Under the pieces are notes generated by a model, which worked only from the letters and a program-made list of their open reading frames with translations, ran no database searches and was not told the DNA's origin. The position numbers and the translations under genes were made by a program. From Gemmatimonadales bacterium (GTDB lineage: Bacteria; Krumholzibacteriota; Krumholzibacteriia; LZORAL124-64-63): 64,000 nt of DNA. The DNA is taken from positions 1 through 64,000 of the forward strand of contig JAHOYV010000010.1 of assembly GCA_019038745.1 (NCBI GenBank). Direction: 5' to 3'. Shown here one piece after another: positions 46,268-55,068 of the stretch (position 1 is its first letter; each line of letters starts with the position of its first letter).

Positions 46268-47467
46268 ATGAAGGAGTTTTTTCGCTTGAGGCCCCGGATC
46301 AGTCACCCTGGTTGGACAATTCTTCCAATGGCATTCCTACTGCTGGCCGCGGGAGCAAGTGCTCCTGTGCCGGTTATCGCAGACCAGGTTTTCCCTGAGG
46401 AGATCACCTGCTACGAGGCCACGGTCTACTGCCAGCAACTCATCCCCTACTACATGTTCGCCGATGAACCCGACTCCCTGCTGCAGACGCTCGATTTCTG
46501 GGAGGACAACTGCGGTTCGGCCGAACCGATCCGACGCGTCCGAATCCTGGCCAGCATCTGGGACGATGTCTTCACCGAGAAAATTTACGACACCAGGCTG
46601 ATAGATGACCTGGCCTGGCGCTATGATCCAGACCGGGAGAGAGCTCAACAGGAGGGCGATTACGACGACCTGGGTGCAGGCAGCGTGGCCTCGGTTGTAG
46701 ATTTCCTGGCCGGAGCGCCGGCCTTCGATGTATTCACAGCCGACCTCGCCGACCAATTACTTCCTCACACGGTTCAAGGCGGTTTGGAGGCTTTCTTCTG
46801 TCTTTTCTTCTCCGGCCAAACCGACAAGGCCTTCGCCCTGTTGGAGAATGGGGCCTTGGAAAGCACCGAATTGCACCGACGTTACCATCTTGCGTTGTCC
46901 GGCCTGACGATTCCAACCTGGCGCGATTTCTGGGGCATGACCGGTAGCTTCTGGCGCCCCATGAACGATCTGGGCTCCGTGGGCAATCACGCTGGTTGTG
47001 GTCTGTTCGCCGGCCGTCAATGGCCACGCTGGGTGAGCCGGTTCGAAATCTCCCTGCGCCTGGGACGGGCGGCCGAACCCTACTGGGTGGAGACTCACGA
47101 TTTCATTGGCTTGTCCGACCGCTACAGCGAACTGAATCTCATGATAGAGGCCGGACCTACTCTGCTTCGATCCGGCAGGATGCGGCTGGATTTGTTGGTC
47201 GGTGGGAGTATGGGGTCTTTGAGTCCGTTCAAGGATGAGGACGACATCATATTGACCACCTTCCACGGCCACCTGGGAACCGGGCTGCATATCGATCTTG
47301 GCAGGTTCGAATCCTGGTTCCTGGAAATTGATGGGCGCCGCGAGTGGATTTCCGATCCCCCTGAAAATGGTAGCGACCTTGGTGGGGATGCTTGGAACGC
47401 GCGAATTTCCCTCGGATTTTTCCTGAAATCCCGGAACGAACAAAAACTGGAAAAATTAGGGAGATAA
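46268..47467 (+). CDS. Unknown exported protein with barrel-like C-terminus
   Basis: 399 residues with a signal peptide (about 18-37, ILPMAFLLLAAGASA). The middle has acidic helical sections and scattered cysteines; the C-terminal half alternates aromatic-capped short strands (SRFEISLRLG, YSELNLMIEAGPTLL, MRLDLLVGGSMG, SWFLEIDGRREW, WNARISLGFFLK) and ends in an aromatic strand, as in outer-membrane beta-barrel proteins. I do not recognise a family. ATG 46268 has GAAGGAG-like sequence ahead. The neighbours are msrB and pckA. Confidence 0.6.
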   Translation: MKEFFRLRPRISHPGWTILPMAFLLLAAGASAPVPVIADQVFPEEITCYEATVYCQQLIPYYMFADEPDSLLQTLDFWEDNCGSAEPIRRVRILASIWDDVFTEKIYDTRLIDDLAWRYDPDRERAQQEGDYDDLGAGSVASVVDFLAGAPAFDVFTADLADQLLPHTVQGGLEAFFCLFFSGQTDKAFALLENGALESTELHRRYHLALSGLTIPTWRDFWGMTGSFWRPMNDLGSVGNHAGCGLFAGRQWPRWVSRFEISLRLGRAAEPYWVETHDFIGLSDRYSELNLMIEAGPTLLRSGRMRLDLLVGGSMGSLSPFKDEDDIILTTFHGHLGTGLHIDLGRFESWFLEIDGRREWISDPPENGSDLGGDAWNARISLGFFLKSRNEQKLEKLGR

Positions 47468-47481
47468 TGCCGAATTAAGGC

Positions 47482-47509
47482 TTGTTTCGCTGAAAAATCT
47501 GCCTACAAT
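47482..47509 (+). promoter_or_regulatory. Candidate sigma70 promoter upstream of pckA
   Basis: TTGTTT (47482-47487), 16-nt spacer, TACAAT (47504-47509). Predicted start near 47516. A second -10-like GATAAT at 47599-47604 cannot be excluded. Confidence 0.45.
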
Positions 47510-47527
47510 GCGGAGAGAAAAAAGTTC

Positions 47528-47543
47528 TGTGATTTTCTTCACA
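47528..47543. promoter_or_regulatory. CRP/FNR-family palindrome in the pckA upstream region
   Basis: TGTGA-N6-TCACA exact consensus half sites (47528-47532 and 47539-47543), extended by C...G to CTGTGA/TCACAG. It lies 94 bp before the pckA start codon. It sits downstream of the predicted promoter at 47482-47509, which would mean repression, or upstream of the GATAAT at 47599. Confidence 0.55.
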
Positions 47544-47637
47544 GGGCGCTGGTTGATTTTTTGTTTCCTGATCCGGCCGAACCCCTTCGGCCCGGTGCGA
47601 TAATTGATGATACAAACCTGATCAAGGAGAATGGACG

Positions 47638-49284
47638 ATGAGTTTTCAGGCCCGTCTCGACAAACTGCTCGCCGGCAAAAATGTTCGTCAGAATCTTCCC
47701 CGCAAGGTTCTGATCCAGGCCTCCGTCGACAACAAGGAAGCTCTGATCAGCGAATGTGGTGCTCTGGCTACCTGGACTCCGCCGGAATCCACCGGTCGCA
47801 GTCCGGCCGACACTCTCATGGTGCGGCACCCCAAGAGCGAGCACAAGATCGACTGGTCCGCCGCCAACAACATTCCCCTGGAGCCGAAGACCTTCGACAT
47901 GATGGTCACCGACGCTTTCAAGACCCTGGGTGCCAGCAAGAAGGTCTACTCCTGCGATAAGGTTGTCGGAGCCGACGTCAGCTACGCCCTGCCCGTCAAG
48001 ACGGTCAGCAACTTCGCACTGACCCAGGTCTTCGTCGACAACATGTTCCGGCCTGTGCCCAAGAACATCGCCAAAAGCGTCTTCGCCGATCGTCCGTTCA
48101 CGATCCTGGTCCTGCCCTACGACAAGTTCGACCCCAAGCGGTACAAAGGTAAGGTCCGCATCGATCCCCGTATCGACGGCACCAGCACCATGGCCATCGC
48201 CATGGACTTCGACCGTCGGATCGGCGTCTGCTACGGATCGGCTTATTGCGGCAGCGTCAAGAAGACCCTGTTCACCGTGATGAATTACATACTGCCCGAA
48301 GAAGGCGTCCTGCCCATCCACTGCTCGGCCAACGAAGGCAAAAAGGGTGACATCGCCCTGCTGTTGGGTCTGTCCGGAACCGGCAAGACCACCCTGTCGG
48401 CCGATGCCTCCCGCGCCCTGCTGGGTGATGACGAGCATGGCTGGAGCGACAAGGGGACGGCCAACTTCGAGAACGGTTGCTACGCCAAGCTGATCGACCT
48501 GAACCCGAAGAAAGAGCCGGAGATCCACAAGGCCTGCTTCCACAAGGCCAACTACTTGAATCATGGCGCGATCATCGAGAACGCCATGATGTATCCCACC
48601 GGCGAGTTCGACCTCTTCGACGATCGCTTTACGCCGAACAGCCGCGGTTCCTACCCGCTGAAGGCCCTGACCAACATCAAGAAGAGTTCAAAGGGTGGGC
48701 ATCCCAGCACCATCCTGTTCCTGACCGCCGATGCGAACGGCGTGCTGCCTCCGGTCAGCAAGCTGACCAAGGAACAGGCCATGTTCTGGTTCATCATGGG
48801 TTACACCAGCAAGCTGGCCGGCACCGAGACCGGAGTGACCGAACCCAAGTCGGCCTTCAGCCGCTTCTTCGGCGCCCCCTTCATGCCCCGCCACCCGGAC
48901 GACTACGCCAGCCTGCTGGGCAAAAAACTGGATGAGCACGAAACCGACGTGTACCTGATCAACACCGGTTGGAGCGGCGGCCCCTACGGAGTCGGCTCAC
49001 GCATGGACATCATGCTGACCCGGGCCATGGTCTCGGCGGCCATCAACGGCAAGCTGGCCAAGGTCAAGTTCAAGAAGGACCCCCTCTTCAAGGTGATGGT
49101 CCCGACCACCTGCCCGGGCGTCAAGGACTCCAAGGTCCTGTGGCCGGAAAACACCTGGAAGGACAAGAAGGCCTACAAGGCCCGGGCCAAGAAATTGGCA
49201 GCCGACTTCCAGGCGCAGTGGAAAAAGGCCTACGCCGGCAAGGGTATCGATCCTGCGATCGCCAAGGAGTGCCCCGGCAAGTAG
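47638..49284 (+). CDS. pckA: Phosphoenolpyruvate carboxykinase (ATP)
   Basis: 548 residues, normal length of the ATP-type enzyme. The kinase P-loop GLSGTGKTTLS is near residues 243-253, followed by DDEHGWSDKG; the PEPCK signature regions (NEGKKGDIALLLGLSG, FENGCYAKLIDL) and the C-terminal nucleotide contacts are present. It converts oxaloacetate and ATP to PEP and CO2 (gluconeogenesis) or the reverse in succinate-forming anaerobes. AAGGAG at 47624-47629 precedes ATG 47638. Strongly biased toward C/G-ending codons, as expected of a highly expressed gene. A 7-bp hairpin at 47575-47592 and a CRP-like palindrome lie upstream; a strong terminator follows. Confidence 0.97.
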   Translation: MSFQARLDKLLAGKNVRQNLPRKVLIQASVDNKEALISECGALATWTPPESTGRSPADTLMVRHPKSEHKIDWSAANNIPLEPKTFDMMVTDAFKTLGASKKVYSCDKVVGADVSYALPVKTVSNFALTQVFVDNMFRPVPKNIAKSVFADRPFTILVLPYDKFDPKRYKGKVRIDPRIDGTSTMAIAMDFDRRIGVCYGSAYCGSVKKTLFTVMNYILPEEGVLPIHCSANEGKKGDIALLLGLSGTGKTTLSADASRALLGDDEHGWSDKGTANFENGCYAKLIDLNPKKEPEIHKACFHKANYLNHGAIIENAMMYPTGEFDLFDDRFTPNSRGSYPLKALTNIKKSSKGGHPSTILFLTADANGVLPPVSKLTKEQAMFWFIMGYTSKLAGTETGVTEPKSAFSRFFGAPFMPRHPDDYASLLGKKLDEHETDVYLINTGWSGGPYGVGSRMDIMLTRAMVSAAINGKLAKVKFKKDPLFKVMVPTTCPGVKDSKVLWPENTWKDKKAYKARAKKLAADFQAQWKKAYAGKGIDPAIAKECPGK

Positions 49285-49322
49285 TAGCCCACTGTTTCCG
49301 GGTTTACCCGGAAAATAAGCGA

Positions 49323-49353
49323 GCCCCCCGTGGAGTGATCCGCGGGGGGCTTT
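49323..49353 (+). terminator. Rho-independent terminator of pckA
   Basis: 11-bp GC-rich arms with one mismatch (49323-49333 and 49340-49350), 6-nt loop, followed by TTTCTGG. 39 bp after the pckA stop. Confidence 0.85.
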
Positions 49354-49369
49354 CTGGTTATATTCAACC

Positions 49370-51988
49370 TCAGATCGGGAACCAGTAACTGACCTTTATG
49401 AGAAAGGTGTTTTCGGCCTCGTTGTTGAAGAGCGGGTTGATGCCAAAGTTGTTGGTAAAGGTGTTGTCCGGGTCGTCCGGAGTGCCGTGGAATTGACGCA
49501 AGTCGTCGCTGCGGCGCGCGTGGGTCCACACGAGGAAAATCGTCGATCCGGGGCGGTACTCCCAGCGATAGACAAAATTCATGTTCACTGCGCCGATGGA
49601 GAAATCCTCGTTGCGCGGGTCATAACCATCCCATGGTTGCAAATCGTAGCTGTCGGGCAGGACCAGTTCGCGAAGGTTGCTGTAGTCGCCAACGGCCAGG
49701 AAAGGCTGCAGATACAGTTCGAGGGACTTGTCCCGGTCGAAGAGAAAACTGCTGCGCAGGGTCACATCCCAGGTTCGTTGTTTCAATTCACCGAAAGTGT
49801 AGCTGACGTTGCCTATGCCGCCGGCTGGATTGTCGAAGTTGCCCATCCACTGGGCGTCATCGCGGGCCCAGGTGTGGCCGATCTCCAGGTCGAGGTTGAT
49901 GTTGCTGTTCAAGACCCATTCGCATTCGAACTGGATCTCATTGCCCCAAGAGCCCGCCTCATCACCGGAATGCCTCATGAAGAGTTCGAAGATGAGGTCC
50001 TTGCGCGAGTCGGTGAAAAAACCGAGATGGCCCTGGTAGTTGTCCGGCGAGCTCATCAACGGGCCGCGGTGACTGTAGTCGGGTGTCCAACGGGTGCCGT
50101 AGAGGTCCGTGCAACCCGGGTTGTAGTTCAGGCCCCAGAAGCTTCCCCAGCGGTTGCGTAATTCCACGAAGCCATCCATCACGTAGTTGTTCAACAGAGT
50201 GTGGCCTCGTCCGTAGGTCCACAGGTCCTGACCGGGGTCGTCAGGGTCGGCAACGCTGGTACTGCTGTAGATCCAGCTTTTGTAGGTGCGGAAGTGAAGA
50301 TTCCCCTGCGTAAACCAGTCATTCTCTCCACCGCTGTTGAAAACCCGGGTGGCCCAGGCCTGAGCGGCATAATGGTCGGGGTTGTTGATGTAGCCCAAGT
50401 CGTTGATGTCCAGTTTGTCGCTCTGGTGGCGCGTCGTCAGGGCCCAGCGCCAGTCACCGGAGCGCTTTTCGAATTCGAAGCGGGTGCCGGTTCCGTAGGT
50501 CGGCTTCGGATCCAAGCTGCCCGGCTCCGGGGAGGCGTAATAATCGACGAAACTGCCGACGAAGGAACCTGTTGCCTGGTACATACGATCCTTGAAATTC
50601 AGTTCGAAGTCCCCACCGCCCGTATAGCCGTTGCGGGTCGTGTAATCGAAGCTTTCCCGATCGCGGACGACAGCCGTGCCCATTATGTTGAAGCTGTGCT
50701 GATCGTCGCAGACCTGGGTTCCGAAGCGTCCGATACCGTAATAGGCCCTCCGGTTACCGCTCTTGAGGAAGTTGTGGGCCTGACCGTCACCGGTTTCGTC
50801 GGTGGCCGCGAAAAGAACCGCGGTGGACACGTCGCCGGCGATTTTTCCGGTCAGCTTCCCCGCTGCCCGGATGCGTGAGTTCCGTGAACCTGTCCCGATG
50901 CGCCGCGAGTAGAAAACCGTGTTGTCCGGATGCCAGAAGAACTGGGCCCCCTCCACAAAGAAAGGACGCTTTTCCTGGAAATAAGTCTCGAAGGGCGAGA
51001 GATTCAACAGGGAGGGATCGGCCTCTACCTGCCCGAAATCCGGCTGAACCGTCGCGCTGAGAGTCAGGTCGGGTGTGATCCCGTATTTTATGTCCGCGCC
51101 GATATTTCCGAATTGATCCCAATCCTCGCCATCGAAGCTGCTGGCGCTCGGGTCAGCCGGATCGGTTACTCGGGCCACCATGTAGGGTGTAACTTCTAAC
51201 TGGCGAGGCGGCCGAATGCCGTTGATGTCGGTGATGGTGCCGGAACGGCTCATAAAACCGCTCTGATCCCGATCCCAGTTCGACCAGGCCGTCCGTTGGC
51301 CAAGGCTGTGAATGTACTGGAAAACATTGAAGCCCCAGGTCATCGATTCGCTCTCACGATAGCGGATCGAGGAAAACGGAATGCGGATTTCGGCGTACCA
51401 TCCATCTTCATCCCGACTGGTGTCCGCCTCCCACACCGCGTCCCAGGATTGATCATGGTAGAGGTCGCCGTAGTTGTAGTAATCCTCCTTCACTCCGTGC
51501 GGATTGATGCGGAAGTGGTAGCCGGTCGTCTGGTCGTGATAGGGAGAAATGTAGACGCGGATCAGATCTGATGAAGTGATCTGGTCACGCCGCGACAGGC
51601 AGCTCGTGATCGACGAACCGTTGGTGCGCAGGCAGGCTATGCCGAAGTAGATGGCGTCGTCGTCATAGACCACCTTGATGACGGTTTCCTCGCCGGGGTC
51701 GCCTCCACGTTCGGGCTCGTATTGGGTAAATCCCGTACCGGCTGGGGCTTGGTTCCAATCCGTCTCGTCGAGACGCCCGTCGATTTTGATGCCGCCGTTG
51801 CTGGTCCGGTAGGCAGAGAGGGAAGGTTGGCCGCTATTGCGGCCATTGGCCGAATCGGGGTAGCCCGGCCCGGATCCGGACGGGTCGAAGCCCTTGAGGG
51901 CGAAAACGAACGTGGTGCTGAAAAGGGCTGCAGTAAGAATCGTCAGGAATGCGCAAAGGCGGGGCGACAGGATGTGGGAAAGCCTCAT
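49370..51988 (-). CDS. CBM9-like / DUF5916 outer-membrane protein
   Basis: 872 residues. Signal peptide (about 9-28). Residues about 55-270 are a carbohydrate-binding-module-9-like domain (KIDGRLDETDWNQAP, VVYDDDAIYFGIACL, WYAEIRIPFSSIRY). The remainder is the DUF5916 region with alternating aromatic-rich strands (FQYIHSLGQRTAWSNWDRDQSG, VNMNFVYRWEYRPGSTIFLVWTH) and a final strand ending FLIKVSYWFPI, as for a large beta-barrel. The family is widespread in FCB-type bacteria, usually near proteolysis or nutrient-uptake genes, with no proven function. No obvious operon. Start ATG 51988, near ATGTGGTGC context; a GGCTTTCC-like weak ribosome-binding site only. Confidence 0.85.
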   Translation of the reverse strand: MRLSHILSPRLCAFLTILTAALFSTTFVFALKGFDPSGSGPGYPDSANGRNSGQPSLSAYRTSNGGIKIDGRLDETDWNQAPAGTGFTQYEPERGGDPGEETVIKVVYDDDAIYFGIACLRTNGSSITSCLSRRDQITSSDLIRVYISPYHDQTTGYHFRINPHGVKEDYYNYGDLYHDQSWDAVWEADTSRDEDGWYAEIRIPFSSIRYRESESMTWGFNVFQYIHSLGQRTAWSNWDRDQSGFMSRSGTITDINGIRPPRQLEVTPYMVARVTDPADPSASSFDGEDWDQFGNIGADIKYGITPDLTLSATVQPDFGQVEADPSLLNLSPFETYFQEKRPFFVEGAQFFWHPDNTVFYSRRIGTGSRNSRIRAAGKLTGKIAGDVSTAVLFAATDETGDGQAHNFLKSGNRRAYYGIGRFGTQVCDDQHSFNIMGTAVVRDRESFDYTTRNGYTGGGDFELNFKDRMYQATGSFVGSFVDYYASPEPGSLDPKPTYGTGTRFEFEKRSGDWRWALTTRHQSDKLDINDLGYINNPDHYAAQAWATRVFNSGGENDWFTQGNLHFRTYKSWIYSSTSVADPDDPGQDLWTYGRGHTLLNNYVMDGFVELRNRWGSFWGLNYNPGCTDLYGTRWTPDYSHRGPLMSSPDNYQGHLGFFTDSRKDLIFELFMRHSGDEAGSWGNEIQFECEWVLNSNINLDLEIGHTWARDDAQWMGNFDNPAGGIGNVSYTFGELKQRTWDVTLRSSFLFDRDKSLELYLQPFLAVGDYSNLRELVLPDSYDLQPWDGYDPRNEDFSIGAVNMNFVYRWEYRPGSTIFLVWTHARRSDDLRQFHGTPDDPDNTFTNNFGINPLFNNEAENTFLIKVSYWFPI

Positions 51989-52191
51989 GTGGTGCTCCAG
52001 GGTACGTCGGGTATGTTGATTCTTGGCAATGGCCGGATACCCCGTAAGACGTTATTCACATGGAAAAGGTTGTAAAAAAATTGGACGATTTTCATGCATG
52101 GTCAATTCGCAATTGACCTGTGCCTTCTGCTTATTCGACAGGCCGGACGAGTTTTCAGAGGGGAAAGGGGATTTTCCTGTCCCAATCCCAC

Positions 52192-52220
52192 TTGACTACT
52201 CAATCACTGGCATGTATGAT
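52192..52220 (+). promoter_or_regulatory. Consensus sigma70 promoter of the AAA_14 ATPase gene
   Basis: TTGACT (52192-52197), exact 17-nt spacer, TATGAT (52215-52220). The predicted start is about 52227, with a leader near 32 nt and GAGGTG as ribosome-binding site before ATG 52259. Confidence 0.7.
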
Positions 52221-52258
52221 TCAAAATAGTTGAACTAATTCGGAGTAGAGGTGCAAAA

Positions 52259-53419
52259 ATGTCCAATATTGAAAGAACACTCAAAATAGATCTACCACCG
52301 AATCAATCAGCATTCCTGTGGGGTCCAAGGAAGACAGGAAAGACCACATTGCTGCGTAAGCAGTTTCCCCACAGCATCTTCATTGATTTTCTTCAAACCG
52401 ATTCTTTCCTCGATTTCAGCAGATCCCCATTTCTACTTCGTGAACGGCTTCTAGCCAAAGAGGAACAGGCAGAAAATCACCCTGTAATCATTGATGAAGT
52501 ACAAAAAGTTCCTCAGGTTTTGGATGAAGTGCACTGGCTCATTGAAAACAGTAATTTTAACTTCATTTTGTGCGGATCTTCAGCCAGGAAACTTAAGCGG
52601 GGCCAGGTCAATCTGCTGGGCGGAAGAGCATGGCGATTTGAATTGTTTCCACTAGTTTCCGATGAACTGGACAATTTGGATTTGCTCCAAGCTCTAAACC
52701 GTGGCCTAATCCCTTCCCATTATCAGCAAACCCATTTCAAACGATCATTACGCGGCTATGTTCAGGATTACCTGAAAGAAGAAGTTTTTAATGAAGGTCT
52801 TACCAGAAACATCCCCGCATTTTCCCGGTTTTTCGAGGCAATGGGTTATGCCCACGGTTCCCTGATCAACTACAGCAACATTGCTCGTGATTGTGGGGTA
52901 AGCTCCAAGACGGTTAAGGAATATTATCAAATTCTGGTCGATACACTGTTGGGCACTTTTGTTCTCCCCTTCAAGAAAAAACAGGAACGGCAGGTCATCA
53001 GCAAAGCACCAAAGTTTTATCTTTTTGATACCGGTGTGGCCGGAACCATAACCAAACAAACGATTGCCGAGGAAAGGGGAGAGCTTTTTGGCAAATCTTT
53101 TGAACACTTCATCTATCTTGAAATCCTGGCCCATCGTTCATACCGTGAAATCGATTATGACATAAATTTCTGGAGAACAAAATCTGGCCAGGAAGTGGAT
53201 TTCATCTTAGGGGGAGGCGAAGTTGCGGTTGAGGTAAAAGGAACAGCAATTGTAGATCGAAGAGAATTGCGCAGCATGAAATCTTTTGTTGAAGATTTCA
53301 TGCCAAAACAGGCCATCATTGTTTGCAATGAGCGTGAGGAACGAGTCCACAGTGGTATCCGGATCATGCCGTGGCGGCAATTCCTGCATGAATTGTGGGG
53401 AAACCAGATAATCCGATAA
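52259..53419 (+). CDS. AAA_14 / DUF4143 ATPase
   Basis: 386 residues. Walker A WGPRKTGKTTLL (21-32), Walker B PVIIDEVQKVP and a sensor-like CGSSARKL motif, then a DUF4143 domain with winged-helix-like YSNIARDCGVSSKTVKEYYQIL and a PD-(D/E)XK-like end (DINFWRTKSGQEVDFILGGGEVAVEVKG). Such ATPases are widespread, often horizontally carried, and their role is poorly known. This gene is clearly AT-richer than its neighbours and uses AT-ending codons, with its own near-consensus promoter, all pointing to acquisition by transfer. It is not part of an operon; it converges on the Ogt-AlkA fusion gene with a 20-bp gap. Confidence 0.88.
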   Translation: MSNIERTLKIDLPPNQSAFLWGPRKTGKTTLLRKQFPHSIFIDFLQTDSFLDFSRSPFLLRERLLAKEEQAENHPVIIDEVQKVPQVLDEVHWLIENSNFNFILCGSSARKLKRGQVNLLGGRAWRFELFPLVSDELDNLDLLQALNRGLIPSHYQQTHFKRSLRGYVQDYLKEEVFNEGLTRNIPAFSRFFEAMGYAHGSLINYSNIARDCGVSSKTVKEYYQILVDTLLGTFVLPFKKKQERQVISKAPKFYLFDTGVAGTITKQTIAEERGELFGKSFEHFIYLEILAHRSYREIDYDINFWRTKSGQEVDFILGGGEVAVEVKGTAIVDRRELRSMKSFVEDFMPKQAIIVCNEREERVHSGIRIMPWRQFLHELWGNQIIR

Positions 53420-53439
53420 GATCGGTTGGGATGCCAAAT

Positions 53440-54555
53440 TCACACCCCGCCAGCATCCAACCCCTGCCACAAATACCACGCGGCCATCGAGCAGTACGGT
53501 TCCCACTTGTGACCCAGTTCGGTGATCTGGGCGGGCGTTGCGTATTTGCCCAGGTCGTAGAATTTGCCACAGGCGATCTGGATGCCGAGGTCGCCGACGG
53601 GCAACACGTCCAGCCGGCCAAGATGGAAGATCAAGTGCATGTGGGCGGACCATACGCCAATGCCGCGAACCTTGGTCAGCTCGGCGATGACCGCTTCGTC
53701 GTCCAGGTGTTTCAGACTGACCAGCTTAAGACGACCGTCGGCCACCCGCGCCGCAAGATCCTTCACGTAGCCGACTTTCTGGGCGGACAGACCGGCCGAG
53801 CGCAGGGTTTCGTCGGCCAAGGCCATCATCTCTTCGGGGCTAGGATAGCGTGGCCCTCCGGTAAGATTGCGAACCCGGCCGGCGATCGTTCGACCGGCCT
53901 TGACCGCAAGCTGTTGGTGGATGATCGCGGTGACCAGAGTTTCGAATGGGGGAGCTGGTTTGTCGGGCAACGCCTGGTAGGGGCCCACATCCCGGATCAG
54001 ACGACGCATCACCGGATCACGTCGGCGCAAATGGGCAATGCCTTCCTTGTATTCCGCGTTGGGCTCATAGCCCTCCAGAAACAACAATTTCTTCTTGAGG
54101 AAAATGCCGCCCTCCGTGGAAAAACCCGTCATCGAGCCGTCAGCTCCCACGCAACGGTGGCAAGGCACTATCACCGGCACCGGGTTCGCCCCCATGATTC
54201 GCCCCACGGCCCGCGCAGCTCCCGGTCGACCCGCCTTGGCGGCCAGTTTTCCGTATGTTATCACTTTGCCGGGCTTTACCTTGCGCAATTCGCCCCATAC
54301 AACCCGGGAAAATTCCGAACCCTTCAGAAAATCCACCGGGATGTCCAGCATCGCATCCGGAACTCCGGCCAAATGTGACTTCACTCGCCGCACGATTTCC
54401 TTGATGGGTGCAGGAACAGGGCGGGTTCGCCCTGGAACCGGCCCGATTTCCAGGCGACAAATCCCCTGCGGAGTCCAGGTTAGACTCACCGGCCCGATTG
54501 CAGTTGAGAACTGGTGCAGGCCGGATCCGGCCTGCTTGAAATCGCGGGACAACAT
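53440..54555 (-). CDS. Ogt-AlkA fusion: O6-alkylguanine transferase plus 3-methyladenine glycosylase
   Basis: 371 residues. Residues about 10-165 are an Ogt-type methyltransferase: VIVPCHRCVG with the alkyl-acceptor C132 and the preceding GRIMGANPVP. Residues about 178-371 are an AlkA-type HhH-GPD glycosylase: IIHQQLAVKAG, hairpin LTKVRGIGVWSA (293-304) and catalytic D322 in PVGDLGIQ. One enzyme would reverse O6-alkylguanine by stoichiometric transfer to Cys and the other would remove alkylated purines such as 3-methyladenine. The fusion has the opposite arrangement to Ada-AlkA and lacks the Ada N-terminal zinc/DNA domain. No regulatory partner is visible. ATG 54555 start. Confidence 0.9.
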   Translation of the reverse strand: MLSRDFKQAGSGLHQFSTAIGPVSLTWTPQGICRLEIGPVPGRTRPVPAPIKEIVRRVKSHLAGVPDAMLDIPVDFLKGSEFSRVVWGELRKVKPGKVITYGKLAAKAGRPGAARAVGRIMGANPVPVIVPCHRCVGADGSMTGFSTEGGIFLKKKLLFLEGYEPNAEYKEGIAHLRRRDPVMRRLIRDVGPYQALPDKPAPPFETLVTAIIHQQLAVKAGRTIAGRVRNLTGGPRYPSPEEMMALADETLRSAGLSAQKVGYVKDLAARVADGRLKLVSLKHLDDEAVIAELTKVRGIGVWSAHMHLIFHLGRLDVLPVGDLGIQIACGKFYDLGKYATPAQITELGHKWEPYCSMAAWYLWQGLDAGGV

Positions 54556-54640
54556 CTAGGGGGTGCCTTTCGCCAGAACGGAGACTATCATTGGGGCGAA
54601 CAGCATATCACAGCCTCCCGGCCCTCGAAAGGGGTAGCCT

Positions 54641-55066
54641 GTGTTCCGCATCGCGACCAGCAAGGAAGACATACTGAAAGTGATGGTCGTCCGCGGCATC
54701 GTATTCATCGAAGAGCAGGGCGTAGACTGGGAAAGCGAGATCGATGAGCACGAGGAGGAATCACTGCACGTCCTGGGCGAGGTGGAGGGTCAGCCCGTAG
54801 CCACCGGCCGACTTCGCGCTCTGCCCAACGGGTGGTTCAAGCTCGAGCGCGTCGCCGTGCGACCTCGTTGGCGCGGTCGGGGCATCGCCAAGGGCATGGT
54901 TGAGTTCCTGTTGAAAGAGGCCGCCAAGCTGGGTGCCGTGCGAATGAAGATGCACGCCCAGGTCTATCTGGAGGGTTTTTACAATCAGTTCGGTTTCCAT
55001 CGTGAAGGCGATATCTTCAGCGAGTGCGGAATCGACCATATCCTGATGATCCGCGAGGAAGGCTGA
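54641..55066 (+). CDS. GNAT-family N-acetyltransferase (ElaA-like)
   Basis: 141 residues. Acetyl-CoA binding loop RPRWRGRGIAKGMVEFLL (Q/R-x-x-G-x-G/A), preceded by FKLERVAV and followed by HAQVYLEGFYNQFGFHREG, typical of the GNAT fold and close to ElaA-type proteins (IEEQGVDWESEIDEHEEES). It transfers acetyl to an unknown amine. GTG 54641 start with GAAAGG upstream. The stop is followed after two bases by the THUMP methyltransferase ATG, so the two share an operon with the phytase-like gene. Confidence 0.88.
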   Translation: MFRIATSKEDILKVMVVRGIVFIEEQGVDWESEIDEHEEESLHVLGEVEGQPVATGRLRALPNGWFKLERVAVRPRWRGRGIAKGMVEFLLKEAAKLGAVRMKMHAQVYLEGFYNQFGFHREGDIFSECGIDHILMIREEG

Positions 55067-55068
55067 TA

